A DNA stretch of 64,000 nt, taken from contig CAVZFD010000005.1 of NCBI GenBank assembly GCA_963774455.1, positions 1,550,001 to 1,614,000 of the forward strand. Reading direction: 5' to 3'. Below, one piece after another: positions 35,602-45,131 of this stretch. Source of the stretch: DATFVA01 sp963774455 (GTDB lineage Bacteria; Bacteroidota; Ignavibacteria; Ignavibacteriales; Ignavibacteriaceae). The notes beneath the pieces are model-generated. The model worked only from the letters and a program-made list of their open reading frames with translations. It was not told where the DNA came from and did not search any database. Numbering within the stretch: position 1 is the first letter of the stretch; each line of letters begins with the position of its first letter. The position numbers were made by a program, and so were the translations under genes.

Positions 35602-36928
35602 ATGAGTAAAGCAGCATTACATACCCTGGGATGTAAATTAAATTTTTCCGAAACGTCGACAATAGGAAATCAGTTTCTTACCAGGGGATTCAGTATAGTC
35701 GATTTTAAGGAAAAGGCGGATGTATACGTCCTGAATACCTGTACGGTTACCGAAAATGCCGAGAAGGAATGCCGTCAGCTGATCAGGCGGGCACTTCGTC
35801 AGAATCCTGAGGCGTTTATTGTTGTAACGGGATGCTATGCACAGCTGCGCCCGGAAGAGATTTCCGCCATCGACGGTGTGGATGCTGTTTTAGGTACACA
35901 GGAAAAATTCAAATTGTTTGACATCCTGGGTGATTTTGAAAAAAGAGACCTTGCCTGCATTTTCGTATCTCCAAACGATGCGATCAGCGAGTTCGGACAG
36001 GCTCATTCCACTGATGCCGACAGCAGGACAAGAGCTTATTTTAAGATCCAGGACGGATGCGATTATAAGTGTTCTTTCTGTACTATCCCCAAAGCACGGG
36101 GGTTAAGCAGGAGCATGGAACCTGATTTGGTTATCAAAGAATTCCAGTCACTGCTCGACCAGGGATATAAGGAGATTATACTTACAGGTGTAAATGTTGG
36201 TGATTATGGTAAGCAGTACCAGACCGGGCTATATCAGCTGCTCCTCCGTATGACGGAAATCCCGGGTGACTTCAGAATAAGAATAAGTTCGATAGAACCC
36301 AACCTGTTGAGCGACGATATTATTCAATCTGACTGCTTCAGATGATAAAATGTGCAGACATTTCCATATCCCATTGCAGAGCGGAAATCCCCGCATCCTC
36401 AGGCAGATGAAGCGCCGTTACAAAGTTGAGGATTATAAGAAACTGATTGAGAAGCTTAAGAATGCTATTCCTGATGTCGGAATCGGAGTGGATGTTATTG
36501 TCGGTTTTCCCGGGGAAACCGAAGAAGAGTTTATGAGCACCTATAATTTTTTAAGGGATCTTGATATATCGTACCTTCATGTATTTACATACTCCGAAAG
36601 ACCAGGAACATTAGCCTCTGATTTTCCAGAACAGGTTGATGTATTTGAGCGGAAAAGAAGAAACGGCGCTCTGAGAAGTCTGAGCACAAGGAAGAAGAAT
36701 CTCTTCTATAATAACAACATTGGGAGAATCTCAGAAGTTCTTTTTGAAGCAGAAGATCACGATGGTATAATGAAAGGGTTTTCATCCAATTACATTAGAG
36801 TTGCAATGCCATACAACCCGGAACTTGTTAACACATTATCAGGCGTTAAAATCACTAAAGCCGCTGGATCCCACTGTTCCGGGGAAATAACAGTGATAAA
36901 AAAATCAGTTGACTCATTAGCTTCTTAA
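35602..36928 (+). pseudogene. mtaB: tRNA (t6A37) methylthiotransferase MtaB, split by a 1-nt frameshift
   Basis: Two adjacent frames encode one MtaB of about 441 residues. The first (35602-36345) has the UPF0004 domain (ALHTLGCKLNFSETS with the first cluster Cys, CTVTENAEKEC, VVTGCYAQ) and the radical-SAM motif CDYKCSFCTIPKARG. It ends RISSIEPNLLSDDIIQ then an aberrant tail. The second (36350-36928) resumes at KMCRHFHIPLQSGNPRIL and runs through VGIGVDVIVGFPGETEEEF to a TRAM-like end. Removing one T near 36328 joins them as IIQLTASDDKMCRHFHIPL. The enzyme would add a methylthio group to t6A37 of tRNA. The gene is either a recent frameshift mutant or a base-call error; everything else about it is intact. 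Confidence 0.9.
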
Positions 36929-36952
36929 TTATAAAATTAGAATTAAAAAATT

Positions 36953-37684
36953 ATGAAATATTCTCTTTTAGCTCTTCTTTTCATCACATCATTAACATTC
37001 GCTCAGGTATCGGCTCCAAAATCATCTCTCGAATTAAAAAATATAGTTAAAGAAAATCTTAAACAGCAGTCAGCAGGGATAACCTTACCCGCTGAAAGAA
37101 CGAAAAAGAATCCTGGTCTGGCAATTATCTATTCTCTTCTTCTTCCGGGAATGGGTGAATTGTATGCCGACGGATACTCAAGCGGAAAATATTTTACTAT
37201 TGCTGAAGGAACATTATGGGGCGTCTTTATCGGGATGAATACCTACGCTAACTGGCAGAAAGACAGGTACCAGGCATACGCGATTACAAACGGCGGTGTT
37301 AGTTCTTCCGGCAAGGGTGCTGATTTTTATTCTACGATTGGTGATTATTCGAGCGTCGATCAATTTAACGAGGAACAGGCACTTAACCGGGACTTCAGTG
37401 CAATGTACGATGCAGAGTCGCATTATTGGAATTGGCCGACAACAGAGCAGAGGAGAACTTACCGCGGGATGTGGACATCAAGCGAACAAACATTTAACGA
37501 TATAAGGTTTGTAGTCGGAGCCCTGATTGTAAACCGCATTGCAAGCGCGATTAATGCTGTCCGCCTTGTCTCAGCATATAATAAAAATCTTGATACGGAT
37601 TTAAGCTGGAATGTTTCGGTAGGTCTTCAGAATAAAGCTGAGCTCCCAACTTCGCTGGTTCTGAATTTCAAGACATCTTTATAA
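36953..37684 (+). CDS. Exported protein of unknown function (DUF5683-like N-terminus)
   Basis: 243 residues with a signal peptide (LLALLFITSLTFAQ). After a short linker, the segment KNPGLAIIYSLLLPGMGELYADGYSSGKYF resembles the helical motif of small Bacteroidota envelope proteins of the DUF5683 kind (a Pro-Gly-x-Gly-x-x-Tyr turn between two hydrophobic helices). The rest is rich in aromatic and polar residues and ends with a strand pair. It follows mtaB by 25 nt and ends before a bidirectional terminator. Function unknown. Confidence 0.65.
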   Translation: MKYSLLALLFITSLTFAQVSAPKSSLELKNIVKENLKQQSAGITLPAERTKKNPGLAIIYSLLLPGMGELYADGYSSGKYFTIAEGTLWGVFIGMNTYANWQKDRYQAYAITNGGVSSSGKGADFYSTIGDYSSVDQFNEEQALNRDFSAMYDAESHYWNWPTTEQRRTYRGMWTSSEQTFNDIRFVVGALIVNRIASAINAVRLVSAYNKNLDTDLSWNVSVGLQNKAELPTSLVLNFKTSL

Positions 37685-37692
37685 TTTCACAC

Positions 37693-37714
37693 TTCGACAA
37701 ACTCAGTGTAACAG
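37693..37714. repeat. Short motif of a widely dispersed intergenic repeat
   Basis: TTCGACAAACTCAGTGTAAC followed by AG resembles the TTCGACAAGCTCAGTG-type repeats scattered in many bacterial genomes. Only one copy is in this window, so the call rests on general recognition. Confidence 0.35.
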
Positions 37715-37801
37715 ACTCAAGGAGGTCAATAAACTCATACCTTCTTTCCTGTGGACTGGATTTCTACTTCTTTCGCGGGCCAACAATTTCAGGTTAACAT
37801 A

Positions 37802-37832
37802 AAAGGCTGCCCTTTTGAGACAGCCTTTTTTT
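37802..37832. terminator. Bidirectional terminator
   Basis: AAAGGCTG (37802-37809) pairs with CAGCCTTT (37821-37828) with T-runs on both strands. It lies between the convergent exported-protein gene and the type IX cargo gene and can serve both. Confidence 0.85.
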
Positions 37833-37850
37833 GAAGTAATCTTTTACTAG

Positions 37851-40130
37851 TTACTTAAGCAGGATCAACTTCTTCGTTGAAGTGAAATTTCCTGTGGTAA
37901 GAGTATAGTAATAAATTCCGCTTGCCAGGTTTGCGGCGTTGAATATCACCTTGTGGTTAGTAGATTCCATCCATCCGTCAACCAGGGAAGCCACTTCGTT
38001 GCCAAGTACATCGTATATCTTAAGAGATACGTGACTTCTTTCCGGAGTTGAGAACTCAATGGTTGTAGTCGGGTTAAATGGATTCGGATAATTCTGGCTA
38101 AGATAATACCTTGTTGGTTTATTTACGTCAATTTCAGCAACAGGAGAATAGGCATATTTACCGTCGAAGTCTATTTGTTTAAGTCTGTATGAATAATGAC
38201 CTGGTTTTACAATATTCTCGTCGGTAAACGAGTATGCATGAGATTCAGTGCTGCTGCCATTTCCCTGGATAAAGCCGATCTTGTTCCAGACAGCTTTTTG
38301 ATTTTCCGAATTAAAGCTTCTCTGGATCTCAAATCCGTTGTTATTTAATTCGGTAGCTGTTATCCAGCTTAACATAACATTGTTTTTGTTCATATTTGCA
38401 GAAAAAGAAGTCAGTTCCACAGGAATGTTATCAATCACCTCAACCGTTACTTCCCTTCTGTGAACCGGAATTGCTGTTACTCCCTCACCCTGAACTTTTA
38501 CAGTATACGTTCCGTTCGGAACAGTACCGACTGTATGTACCGTCATTGTAATACTTCCGGGGAATGAATTAATTGTGTTTCCGGGATCAAACGTAATATC
38601 AAAAGCTCCCGTTGCAGGTGCAGGTTCGATGTTAGCAGTAAACATTGCCTCTCCGTCGAAGAGAGTAACTTCGGGAATTTCGATGGAATAATCTGCCTGG
38701 TCATTAGTATTTCCCACCGTATTATTCTGAGGAGAAACAAGCATTGAGAAATCAGGGAAGTAACCGGTATAGCTTCCAAAGTTTCCGCTCCTGAAATCAG
38801 TCCAAACCAGCATAGAGATATTACCCGCAGAAGTTATAGCGTCATAATCACCCTGGTATCTGGGTGTACCGCCGCCTCCGCAGGTTGTACAATTTATTTT
38901 CATTTTTGAGTTCGAGATTCTCTGATTAGCGACAAATGTTTGTCCACCATCATCTGAATAGCTCGCATAGATATATGCACTGTCGGATGTCGGTGTATCA
39001 CGGGTATCCATCCATTTAATAAATAACCTTCCGGTTTCTTTATCGCACCAGGCTGACGGATGCCACTGATTATTATTTGCTGAATTCGGGTCATCATTAA
39101 CCGTAACTGCAGCAGACCATGTAGCACCCTGGTTAGTAGAATACCTGCAGAAAATATCGGGTTTATTACCATTACCTGCAGGAGCATTGGATGTATAAAC
39201 AAGGTAGAGTCTTCCCCTGTAAGAGCCATAGCTGTTATCTGCAGTTATAAACGGATAAGGTCTTGTCCTCATATTTTGAACCGAGTGTCTTCCATTTACG
39301 TCAGTGCCGACATAACCAGCAAAATTCTGCGATGACATCAGGGTAAAAGTGGAACCGCCGTCGGTAGAACGATAAAATCTATATGTCGCGGCGAAAGTAT
39401 TGCCTTCATTCGTAACAAAATAGACACATCCACCCGGCACATCTCCACTGCTTACATTCGGTCCAACAGCAACCATTGCACCTGGCAACGGAGAACTGTT
39501 GGTTGAGAAAGTCTGGGTGAAAGTTGCACCGTGATCCGTGCTCCTGGCAAAATTATGACCGCCAAAACTTGTGGTAGTCATTGTAGCATAGACATAATTT
39601 GCATAAGGACCGCTAGTTTGATCTGCAGCCATCCAGCATTTATCACCGCCGCTTACTGCATTAACTGCAGTAGTCCATGTCTGACCGTTATCCGATGAAC
39701 GAATAACCTTAGCACCCAGAATATTCCCATACATCTGCATATAAAACAGATTGCCGAGACTATCATAAGCAGTCACGGGATCTCCCTGTACGGCGACTCC
39801 GAAAGAAGGAGTAGAAGCCAGCCAGTCGTGTCCGTCGTAAGTCCTGTGAGCTCCGTTTATGTTGAAAGCATTAAAATATTCAAGGGGATCGGCAGGATTT
39901 GTCGACATATGAGGCTCTCCAAAGTCAACCCCGAGGTTAAAGTTATCATACCCGTCAACTGTGATGACGTCGGTAGCGTATATAATCGGAACATAAGACT
40001 CAACAACCTCCTGAGGAAGCCGGTCTATTCTCGAATTATCCACCCCCTGTGAATAGGAACTTGTTGTAAAGAATAACAACATAGGTAGAAGGAAAAGAAA
40101 TAAGTATTTCCTGTATAGTTCACAACACAT
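37851..40130 (-). CDS. Secreted sialidase-like BNR protein with type IX sorting domain
   Basis: 759 residues. The signal peptide ends near SSYSQ. Residues about 60-460 form a sialidase-type beta-propeller with Asp-box/BNR repeats (RSSDNGQTWTTA, RSTDHGATFTQT, YRSTDGGSTFTLM, YSTNQGATWSAA, YSDDGGQTFVAN). Residues about 470-570 are an Ig-like sandwich, and a further Fn3-like segment (about 570-665) follows. The last 85 residues are a type IX secretion C-terminal domain: YYLSQNYPNPFNPTTTIEF, VSLKIYDVLGNEV and STKKLILLK. The catalytic Tyr/Arg set of true sialidases was not identified, so binding is as likely as hydrolysis. Confidence 0.88.
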   Translation of the reverse strand: MCCELYRKYLFLFLLPMLLFFTTSSYSQGVDNSRIDRLPQEVVESYVPIIYATDVITVDGYDNFNLGVDFGEPHMSTNPADPLEYFNAFNINGAHRTYDGHDWLASTPSFGVAVQGDPVTAYDSLGNLFYMQMYGNILGAKVIRSSDNGQTWTTAVNAVSGGDKCWMAADQTSGPYANYVYATMTTTSFGGHNFARSTDHGATFTQTFSTNSSPLPGAMVAVGPNVSSGDVPGGCVYFVTNEGNTFAATYRFYRSTDGGSTFTLMSSQNFAGYVGTDVNGRHSVQNMRTRPYPFITADNSYGSYRGRLYLVYTSNAPAGNGNKPDIFCRYSTNQGATWSAAVTVNDDPNSANNNQWHPSAWCDKETGRLFIKWMDTRDTPTSDSAYIYASYSDDGGQTFVANQRISNSKMKINCTTCGGGGTPRYQGDYDAITSAGNISMLVWTDFRSGNFGSYTGYFPDFSMLVSPQNNTVGNTNDQADYSIEIPEVTLFDGEAMFTANIEPAPATGAFDITFDPGNTINSFPGSITMTVHTVGTVPNGTYTVKVQGEGVTAIPVHRREVTVEVIDNIPVELTSFSANMNKNNVMLSWITATELNNNGFEIQRSFNSENQKAVWNKIGFIQGNGSSTESHAYSFTDENIVKPGHYSYRLKQIDFDGKYAYSPVAEIDVNKPTRYYLSQNYPNPFNPTTTIEFSTPERSHVSLKIYDVLGNEVASLVDGWMESTNHKVIFNAANLASGIYYYTLTTGNFTSTKKLILLK

Positions 40131-40317
40131 AACACCTCTCTTTTTAGTTAATATGACTGGTTATTAAATTGGCTTAAATAGGTCAATATATTTATTTGTT
40201 TTCAGGGTGAGTGTACAAATCTTTAGATAACAGCCTGCTTTCCAAATGCTTTGGGTCTGTAATTGAAAATATAAAATAATTTTTTAAAAGGGAATAAAAA
40301 AAGGATCTATGAAGCGA

Positions 40318-40776
40318 TTATTTTTTCACGTTGAAAATTTTTTTGAACTCTTCAACGCTGTTTATTGCGCGTATCCGCTGTTCTTCTTCGTCCTTTTCAT
40401 TTCTTCTGTTTAATTCTTCAGCAAATTCATCAGAAGAGATCACGGATGCGCTGCAGACCCTGGCAAATTCCTTCAGGTTGTTATCAGAAGTAACGAGGGT
40501 TATAAGTTTTGGATTTTTGGCTGCCGAGATCTCAGATTTAATTCTATCATCGGCAGTCTTGTTTTCAGAATAGATTATTTTTGCTGAGGCTATTTTTATT
40601 GGAATATTCTGATAACCGTCGAAATGAAGCGAGACTTTCACTTTCTTTCCCCGAAAATAACTTTCCACTAAAAAGGCCAGTTTCTCACGGGCCGACTGTT
40701 TATCATTATTCTGCAGCTTCTGAAGCGGCCTGATTTTCCCGATAAGGTTATTTCCGTCGATAATAAATTTATTCAC
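40318..40776 (-). CDS. NYN-domain (YacP-like) endoribonuclease
   Basis: 152 residues. The N-terminal FIIDGNNLIGKI and the acidic positions in HFDGYQNIP, TADDRIKSEI and VTSDNNLKEFARV match the PIN-like NYN fold of YacP/Rae1, a ribosome-associated mRNA endonuclease in Firmicutes. The C-terminus is charged and helical. It is only 2 nt downstream of lptD and co-transcribed with it. Activity is inferred from the conserved Asp residues. Confidence 0.8.
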   Translation of the reverse strand: MNKFIIDGNNLIGKIRPLQKLQNNDKQSAREKLAFLVESYFRGKKVKVSLHFDGYQNIPIKIASAKIIYSENKTADDRIKSEISAAKNPKLITLVTSDNNLKEFARVCSASVISSDEFAEELNRRNEKDEEEQRIRAINSVEEFKKIFNVKK

Positions 40777-40778
40777 GT

Positions 40779-43319
40779 TTAATAACCCCTTCCGCTGTAG
40801 AACTGATCCTGTTTAGTAACCTTCAGATCCTGTAACTGAGGTGCTTTTACCCTTATCTCGAACCTGTATCCACGGAAAGTACCTACAGGGGTCCAGGTAA
40901 AATTCATAAGCCAGCAATGCAGATCTCTTGAAATTCGTATTTGAGGGGCGGCAAACTCATGTCCCTGAATATCATAACTTCCGGTAAATGAGAACTTCCA
41001 GTTAGGTGTAAGGTTAAAGTTTATTCCCCCGCTGAGGTTTGAAACTTCAGTCTTTTGGGAAGGGACAGGCTTGTTAAGTGAATAATTATAAGTCAGACTA
41101 AGATCCCAGGGAATAGTAAAATCAGGTTCCTTTTCCGAATAAATTCCTTTATATACATTATCGCCGTTCTGAAGCTCATTCTCTCCCTCGGGAGGAGGCG
41201 GAGTATTTTCAGCCGACTTTAACTTCTCGCCTGACAGGCTGGTTGAAATTGAGAAGCTGAAGCTGGTAAGCCGCAGCAGTCCTTTGCCTTCATTCACCAA
41301 AAGCTTGTTAATCCGCGGGGTATTTCCCTGGTAGTCATAGGGAGTAAAATTAGAGCTGCCGGAAAAGTTGAACCAGTCGCCTACCTGTGTTCTATACTGC
41401 AGTCCCAGGTCAGAAAGCCTCATACTATCAGCAGCAAAGTTATAACTCATCGACGCCGATAAATTCAGAAGCTGTATCTTCTTTTCTTTTGAAGTCGTAT
41501 CAGCCAGATCCGGCTGGGTTTTCATCTCAAAAATATTTCCGAGAGAGAAAGTAATCCTCTGTGATTCGCTGGAGGGAACACCGCCGAAGACCTCTCTCTG
41601 GAACTTATCATAATGAACAACGTTATTATTCGGATCGATATAAGATTCATAATATCCCCAGAACGGCCTTGAAAAATCGGGGTTATAATTATAGGAAATA
41701 CTCGGATTAACAGTGTGCCTTATTGCGTTTATTCCGAAGCTGTTCACGGGGACGATCCCGTAAAACTTTGTGGAAGCTGTTACTCCCAGGCCGAAAGTTC
41801 TTACAAAATTGATCTCGTGTGCATCGTTTATAAAAGTTGTATCGTTACCCGTCTTCGGAGAGACACCTCTTTCGTATACGACCCTTTTATTGTACCATCT
41901 TTCCTGGTATCTCACCGAAGGAGCTATACTAATGTAGCCTAATTTAGGAGAGACTCCTGCAGATATCTGATGATTAAATCCTCCTCTTATATTCAGGTGT
42001 CCTCCCTGTTTGTCCCTGTCATTCTCAAACTGGCCTGAGTAATTATAGCCGAATAATTCATACCACTTCTGTTCACCCACTCCATTCCCCCGGAAAGGAT
42101 AACTCTGAGATTTCGTAAAAGTTAGACTTGGAAGAACTTCATGAATATTACCCGACTGCAGCTCCTGGTTTCTTGTATAGCTTGCGGAAAGATTATTGCC
42201 GGATTCATCCCAGGTTTTTGAAAAAGTAGCATTTGAAACGATTTGATCTCTTAAAAGTTGATTAAAGTCTGTAATATTACTAAAGATCTGATTACCTGAA
42301 GTAAATTCCAGATTGGCATCGAATCGCATAGTAGGTGTGAACGATTGGTTATGACTCCACTTAAGCGACCAGAAAATATTTTCGGTTCTGTTTGGATCTA
42401 AAGCCAGTCCGGATATTTTATCCGAATAATTTCCCTGTAAAGTACCTGTAAAATTATATCGTTCGGCATAGCGGAAACGGGAGTTTGCTCCAAAGCTACC
42501 GCGTGTATAATAATCCCCGGTCAGGTTCAAGTCCATATAATCACTAATTGCCCAGAAATATCCGAACCTTGAGAAATATTTACCAAAATTAGGATCATCG
42601 CCGAATACGGGAGGGATAATACCCGATCTTCTTCCCGATTCCAGAGGAAAGACCGCAAAAGGCAGAGGAACAGGAAAAGGCACGTCACCGACAAAGAGCC
42701 AGATCCATTCAGCCATAACCTCCTTTTTTTGTACAACCTTCATTTTGGGTGAATAGAAGTAGTAATCAGGATGGGTTTTATCGCAGGTTGTATATATTCC
42801 GTCCTTAATGAAATATGTATCTTTATCTACCTTCTTAATCTTTGAGCCCGTATAGTATGCACCTTCATTTTCTGTTCCTGCTTCAGCAATAAATCCCCGC
42901 TGGCTTTTAAAATTAAACCTCATCCTGAAACCTTCATATTTTTCACCTTTATCAGTCATTACAGGCGTACCCGCATATTTCTCAGATGTATCGGTTGGAA
43001 CACCCTCGGCCTCCACGCCCCCGGTGCCAAAATCTACCTTAATATTCGCGGCCGAAAGATCAGTCTGTTTATATTGTATTTCGCTTTTACCGTACAGGTA
43101 CATTTCCTTTTTACCTATAACAAAGATCAACGAATCAGATGAGCTTGCATTTATAACGGTATCGATATCGCCGGGTTTCGTTTTAACAGAATCGGAAGTC
43201 AGCAGGGAATCAATTACCGGTGAGCTGATAGAATCGGACAGAACCATTCCAGTCGAATCAGTTTGCTGAGCAAATTCCTGTGAAGATAATAATATTAAGA
43301 TCAGTAAGAAATTTCTCAT
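40779..43319 (-). CDS. lptD: LPS-assembly outer-membrane protein LptD
   Basis: 846 residues. After a signal peptide (SQEFAQQ), residues about 60-190 form the OstA/LptA-like N-terminal jellyroll (MYLYGKSEIQYKQTDLSAANI, FRMRFNFKSQRGFI, YFIKDGIYTTCDKTHPDYYF). The remainder is a large beta-barrel with repeated amphipathic strands (IWLFVGDVPFPVPLPFAVFP, RSGIIPPVFG). Bacteroidota LptD proteins have this layout. It inserts LPS into the outer leaflet with LptE. The disulfide Cys pattern of E. coli is largely absent. Confidence 0.88.
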   Translation of the reverse strand: MRNFLLILILLSSQEFAQQTDSTGMVLSDSISSPVIDSLLTSDSVKTKPGDIDTVINASSSDSLIFVIGKKEMYLYGKSEIQYKQTDLSAANIKVDFGTGGVEAEGVPTDTSEKYAGTPVMTDKGEKYEGFRMRFNFKSQRGFIAEAGTENEGAYYTGSKIKKVDKDTYFIKDGIYTTCDKTHPDYYFYSPKMKVVQKKEVMAEWIWLFVGDVPFPVPLPFAVFPLESGRRSGIIPPVFGDDPNFGKYFSRFGYFWAISDYMDLNLTGDYYTRGSFGANSRFRYAERYNFTGTLQGNYSDKISGLALDPNRTENIFWSLKWSHNQSFTPTMRFDANLEFTSGNQIFSNITDFNQLLRDQIVSNATFSKTWDESGNNLSASYTRNQELQSGNIHEVLPSLTFTKSQSYPFRGNGVGEQKWYELFGYNYSGQFENDRDKQGGHLNIRGGFNHQISAGVSPKLGYISIAPSVRYQERWYNKRVVYERGVSPKTGNDTTFINDAHEINFVRTFGLGVTASTKFYGIVPVNSFGINAIRHTVNPSISYNYNPDFSRPFWGYYESYIDPNNNVVHYDKFQREVFGGVPSSESQRITFSLGNIFEMKTQPDLADTTSKEKKIQLLNLSASMSYNFAADSMRLSDLGLQYRTQVGDWFNFSGSSNFTPYDYQGNTPRINKLLVNEGKGLLRLTSFSFSISTSLSGEKLKSAENTPPPPEGENELQNGDNVYKGIYSEKEPDFTIPWDLSLTYNYSLNKPVPSQKTEVSNLSGGINFNLTPNWKFSFTGSYDIQGHEFAAPQIRISRDLHCWLMNFTWTPVGTFRGYRFEIRVKAPQLQDLKVTKQDQFYSGRGY

Positions 43320-43361
43320 TTCAGAATTGATATGAAGAATATTTCAAAAATAAGCCCGTCC

Positions 43362-44324
43362 TCAGGATTTATAAAACACTAAAGCCGATGCCCCTTTTAT
43401 GCCGGCATCATTCTTTAATTTAGCAGGGTGTACCTCAATCCTGTCGCGTAAAGGCGTCAACACCCGGGAAGCAGCTGTTTCCCTGATAGAATCGAACAAA
43501 GGTTTGCCGAATCCTGAAACTCCTCCCCCGATGATAAAAGTACTTACATCAAGCAGGTTGCTCACAGAAGCAAGGGCGCAACCGATATAATAACCCATTT
43601 GCTTCACAATTGACTGAGCATAACCATCGCCTTCCTCGGAGGCAGTATCGATAAGCCTTGGAGTAAGCTCCTCAAGATCATTATTTATCAGCTCCCATAT
43701 TTTTGAATCAGGATGGTCGGGCATCTCTTTCTTTATCCTGCTGATCAGGTAATGGTTGCCTACATATGCCTCTATACAGCCAAAAGATCCGCAATTACAT
43801 TTAGGTCCCTTATGGTCTATTGTAACATGCCCTATCTCACCGGCAGCACCGAATTCTCCCCGGTATATTTTGTTATTTATGATAATCCCGCCACCCACGC
43901 CGGTTCCGAGCGTAACCATTATGAACGAATCATACTTCTTCCCCACTCCGAAAATCAGTTCCCCTATAGCGGCAGCATTCGCATCATTTTCAACAAAGAC
44001 CTTTTTACTGAATTCCTTCTCAATGAGTTTACCAAGAGTTACTTTTTCCCATCCGGGAAAATTCGGGGGATTCTCAACAGTTCCCTTTTTAACCGAAACC
44101 ACACCGGGAGCACCTATACCTATTCCATAAATTTTCTTCTTAGTTTTCCCGAGAATTTCGTGTATCCCTTTTTTGATCTGTTCCACAACGGCATCAGGAC
44201 CTTCGGCTGCATGCGTCTCAACAGAAATTTTCTTATTAATCTTCCCTTTTTCAGATACAATGCCGATTTTTACGCTTGTACCGCCGAGATCTACACCCAG
44301 GGTATATTTTTCTGATTTAGCCAT
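43362..44324 (-). CDS. ROK-family sugar kinase (glucokinase-like)
   Basis: 320 residues. The ATP-binding motif LGVDLGGTSVKIGIV is N-terminal, then VFVENDANAAAIGE with the catalytic Asp, MVTLGTGVGGGIIINNKI, and the zinc-binding ROK signature HVTIDHKGPKCNCGSFGCIE. ROK kinases phosphorylate glucose, N-acetylmannosamine and related sugars. No helix-turn-helix is present, so it is an enzyme and not a repressor. It is transcribed alone. Confidence 0.93.
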   Translation of the reverse strand: MAKSEKYTLGVDLGGTSVKIGIVSEKGKINKKISVETHAAEGPDAVVEQIKKGIHEILGKTKKKIYGIGIGAPGVVSVKKGTVENPPNFPGWEKVTLGKLIEKEFSKKVFVENDANAAAIGELIFGVGKKYDSFIMVTLGTGVGGGIIINNKIYRGEFGAAGEIGHVTIDHKGPKCNCGSFGCIEAYVGNHYLISRIKKEMPDHPDSKIWELINNDLEELTPRLIDTASEEGDGYAQSIVKQMGYYIGCALASVSNLLDVSTFIIGGGVSGFGKPLFDSIRETAASRVLTPLRDRIEVHPAKLKNDAGIKGASALVFYKS

Positions 44325-44510
44325 TATTATTCCGTCTTTTCCTTAAATATTATAAAGTTATCACTCAAACAATAAAATACTGAATTACAATAAACAAATA
44401 TAAATTTATTAGGGATTTTTATTTCAAAATGGATGGTGAAATTTCAATAAATGTAATCAGTAATACACTTTGTATTTCGAACAGCGCTAAAGGCAAGGGC
44501 AGCTAATTCC

Positions 44511-45119
44511 TCATTTATTTGTAAAACTGAGACTGACTATCCTCAATTCCTGCGGGTATTGTATAGGTCCTATTGAAGTTGATACAGTAGGACGGGCGTA
44601 AAGGGCGAGGTCTGATGAAGAGCCCTGATTGCCACCGATTGCGAGTGCGAGGTTGATAAGATCCTCATATCCCTTATTCTGGAAGAATTTTACGAGATCC
44701 AAACTCATTTGGATGGGAATATTGCTGACTTCTCCCGTGCCGGGAATGGATACATCATTTTTCAGACCGCCCGATATTGTTTCCTTGTCGTTTATCAGCA
44801 GTCTCCAGGGAAAATTTGTAATTGTCGCATTTGTATTAGAATAACCACCTGTACCGTCATTCGGATTTTTCGCCTGAACATTCAAAACGAAGGAAACAGG
44901 AAGCGCTCCATTAGCGACAGCCTGTGATATCCTGAGAATATCTATTGAACTGAAATCAGATAATTTCGATTTACCGCTAAGACTAACCCCATTCAGAGTA
45001 AAACCATTAACTGCACCAAGCTTAAACTGAAGCCGAGATAGATTAACCAGCGATTTATAAACGCTGCATCCGCTTACAGTAAGAACAAGTATAAAAGCAT
45101 AAATATATAATCTTTTCAT
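44511..45119 (-). CDS. LEA14-like lipoprotein
   Basis: 202 residues from the ATG at 45119 (GGTGA 5 nt upstream); an ATG at 45131 would add four residues. The lipobox VSGC gives Cys18. The body resembles the LEA type 2/WHy beta-sandwich: a repeated FTLNGVSLSGKSKLSDFSSID strand pattern, then VSFVLNVQAKNPN, the typical N-P-N turn. Such proteins are envelope lipoproteins of unknown detailed function. It follows the Gfo/Idh/MocA gene directly. Confidence 0.72.
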   Translation of the reverse strand: MKRLYIYAFILVLTVSGCSVYKSLVNLSRLQFKLGAVNGFTLNGVSLSGKSKLSDFSSIDILRISQAVANGALPVSFVLNVQAKNPNDGTGGYSNTNATITNFPWRLLINDKETISGGLKNDVSIPGTGEVSNIPIQMSLDLVKFFQNKGYEDLINLALAIGGNQGSSSDLALYARPTVSTSIGPIQYPQELRIVSLSFTNK

Positions 45120-45131
45120 GATCGTCACCAT

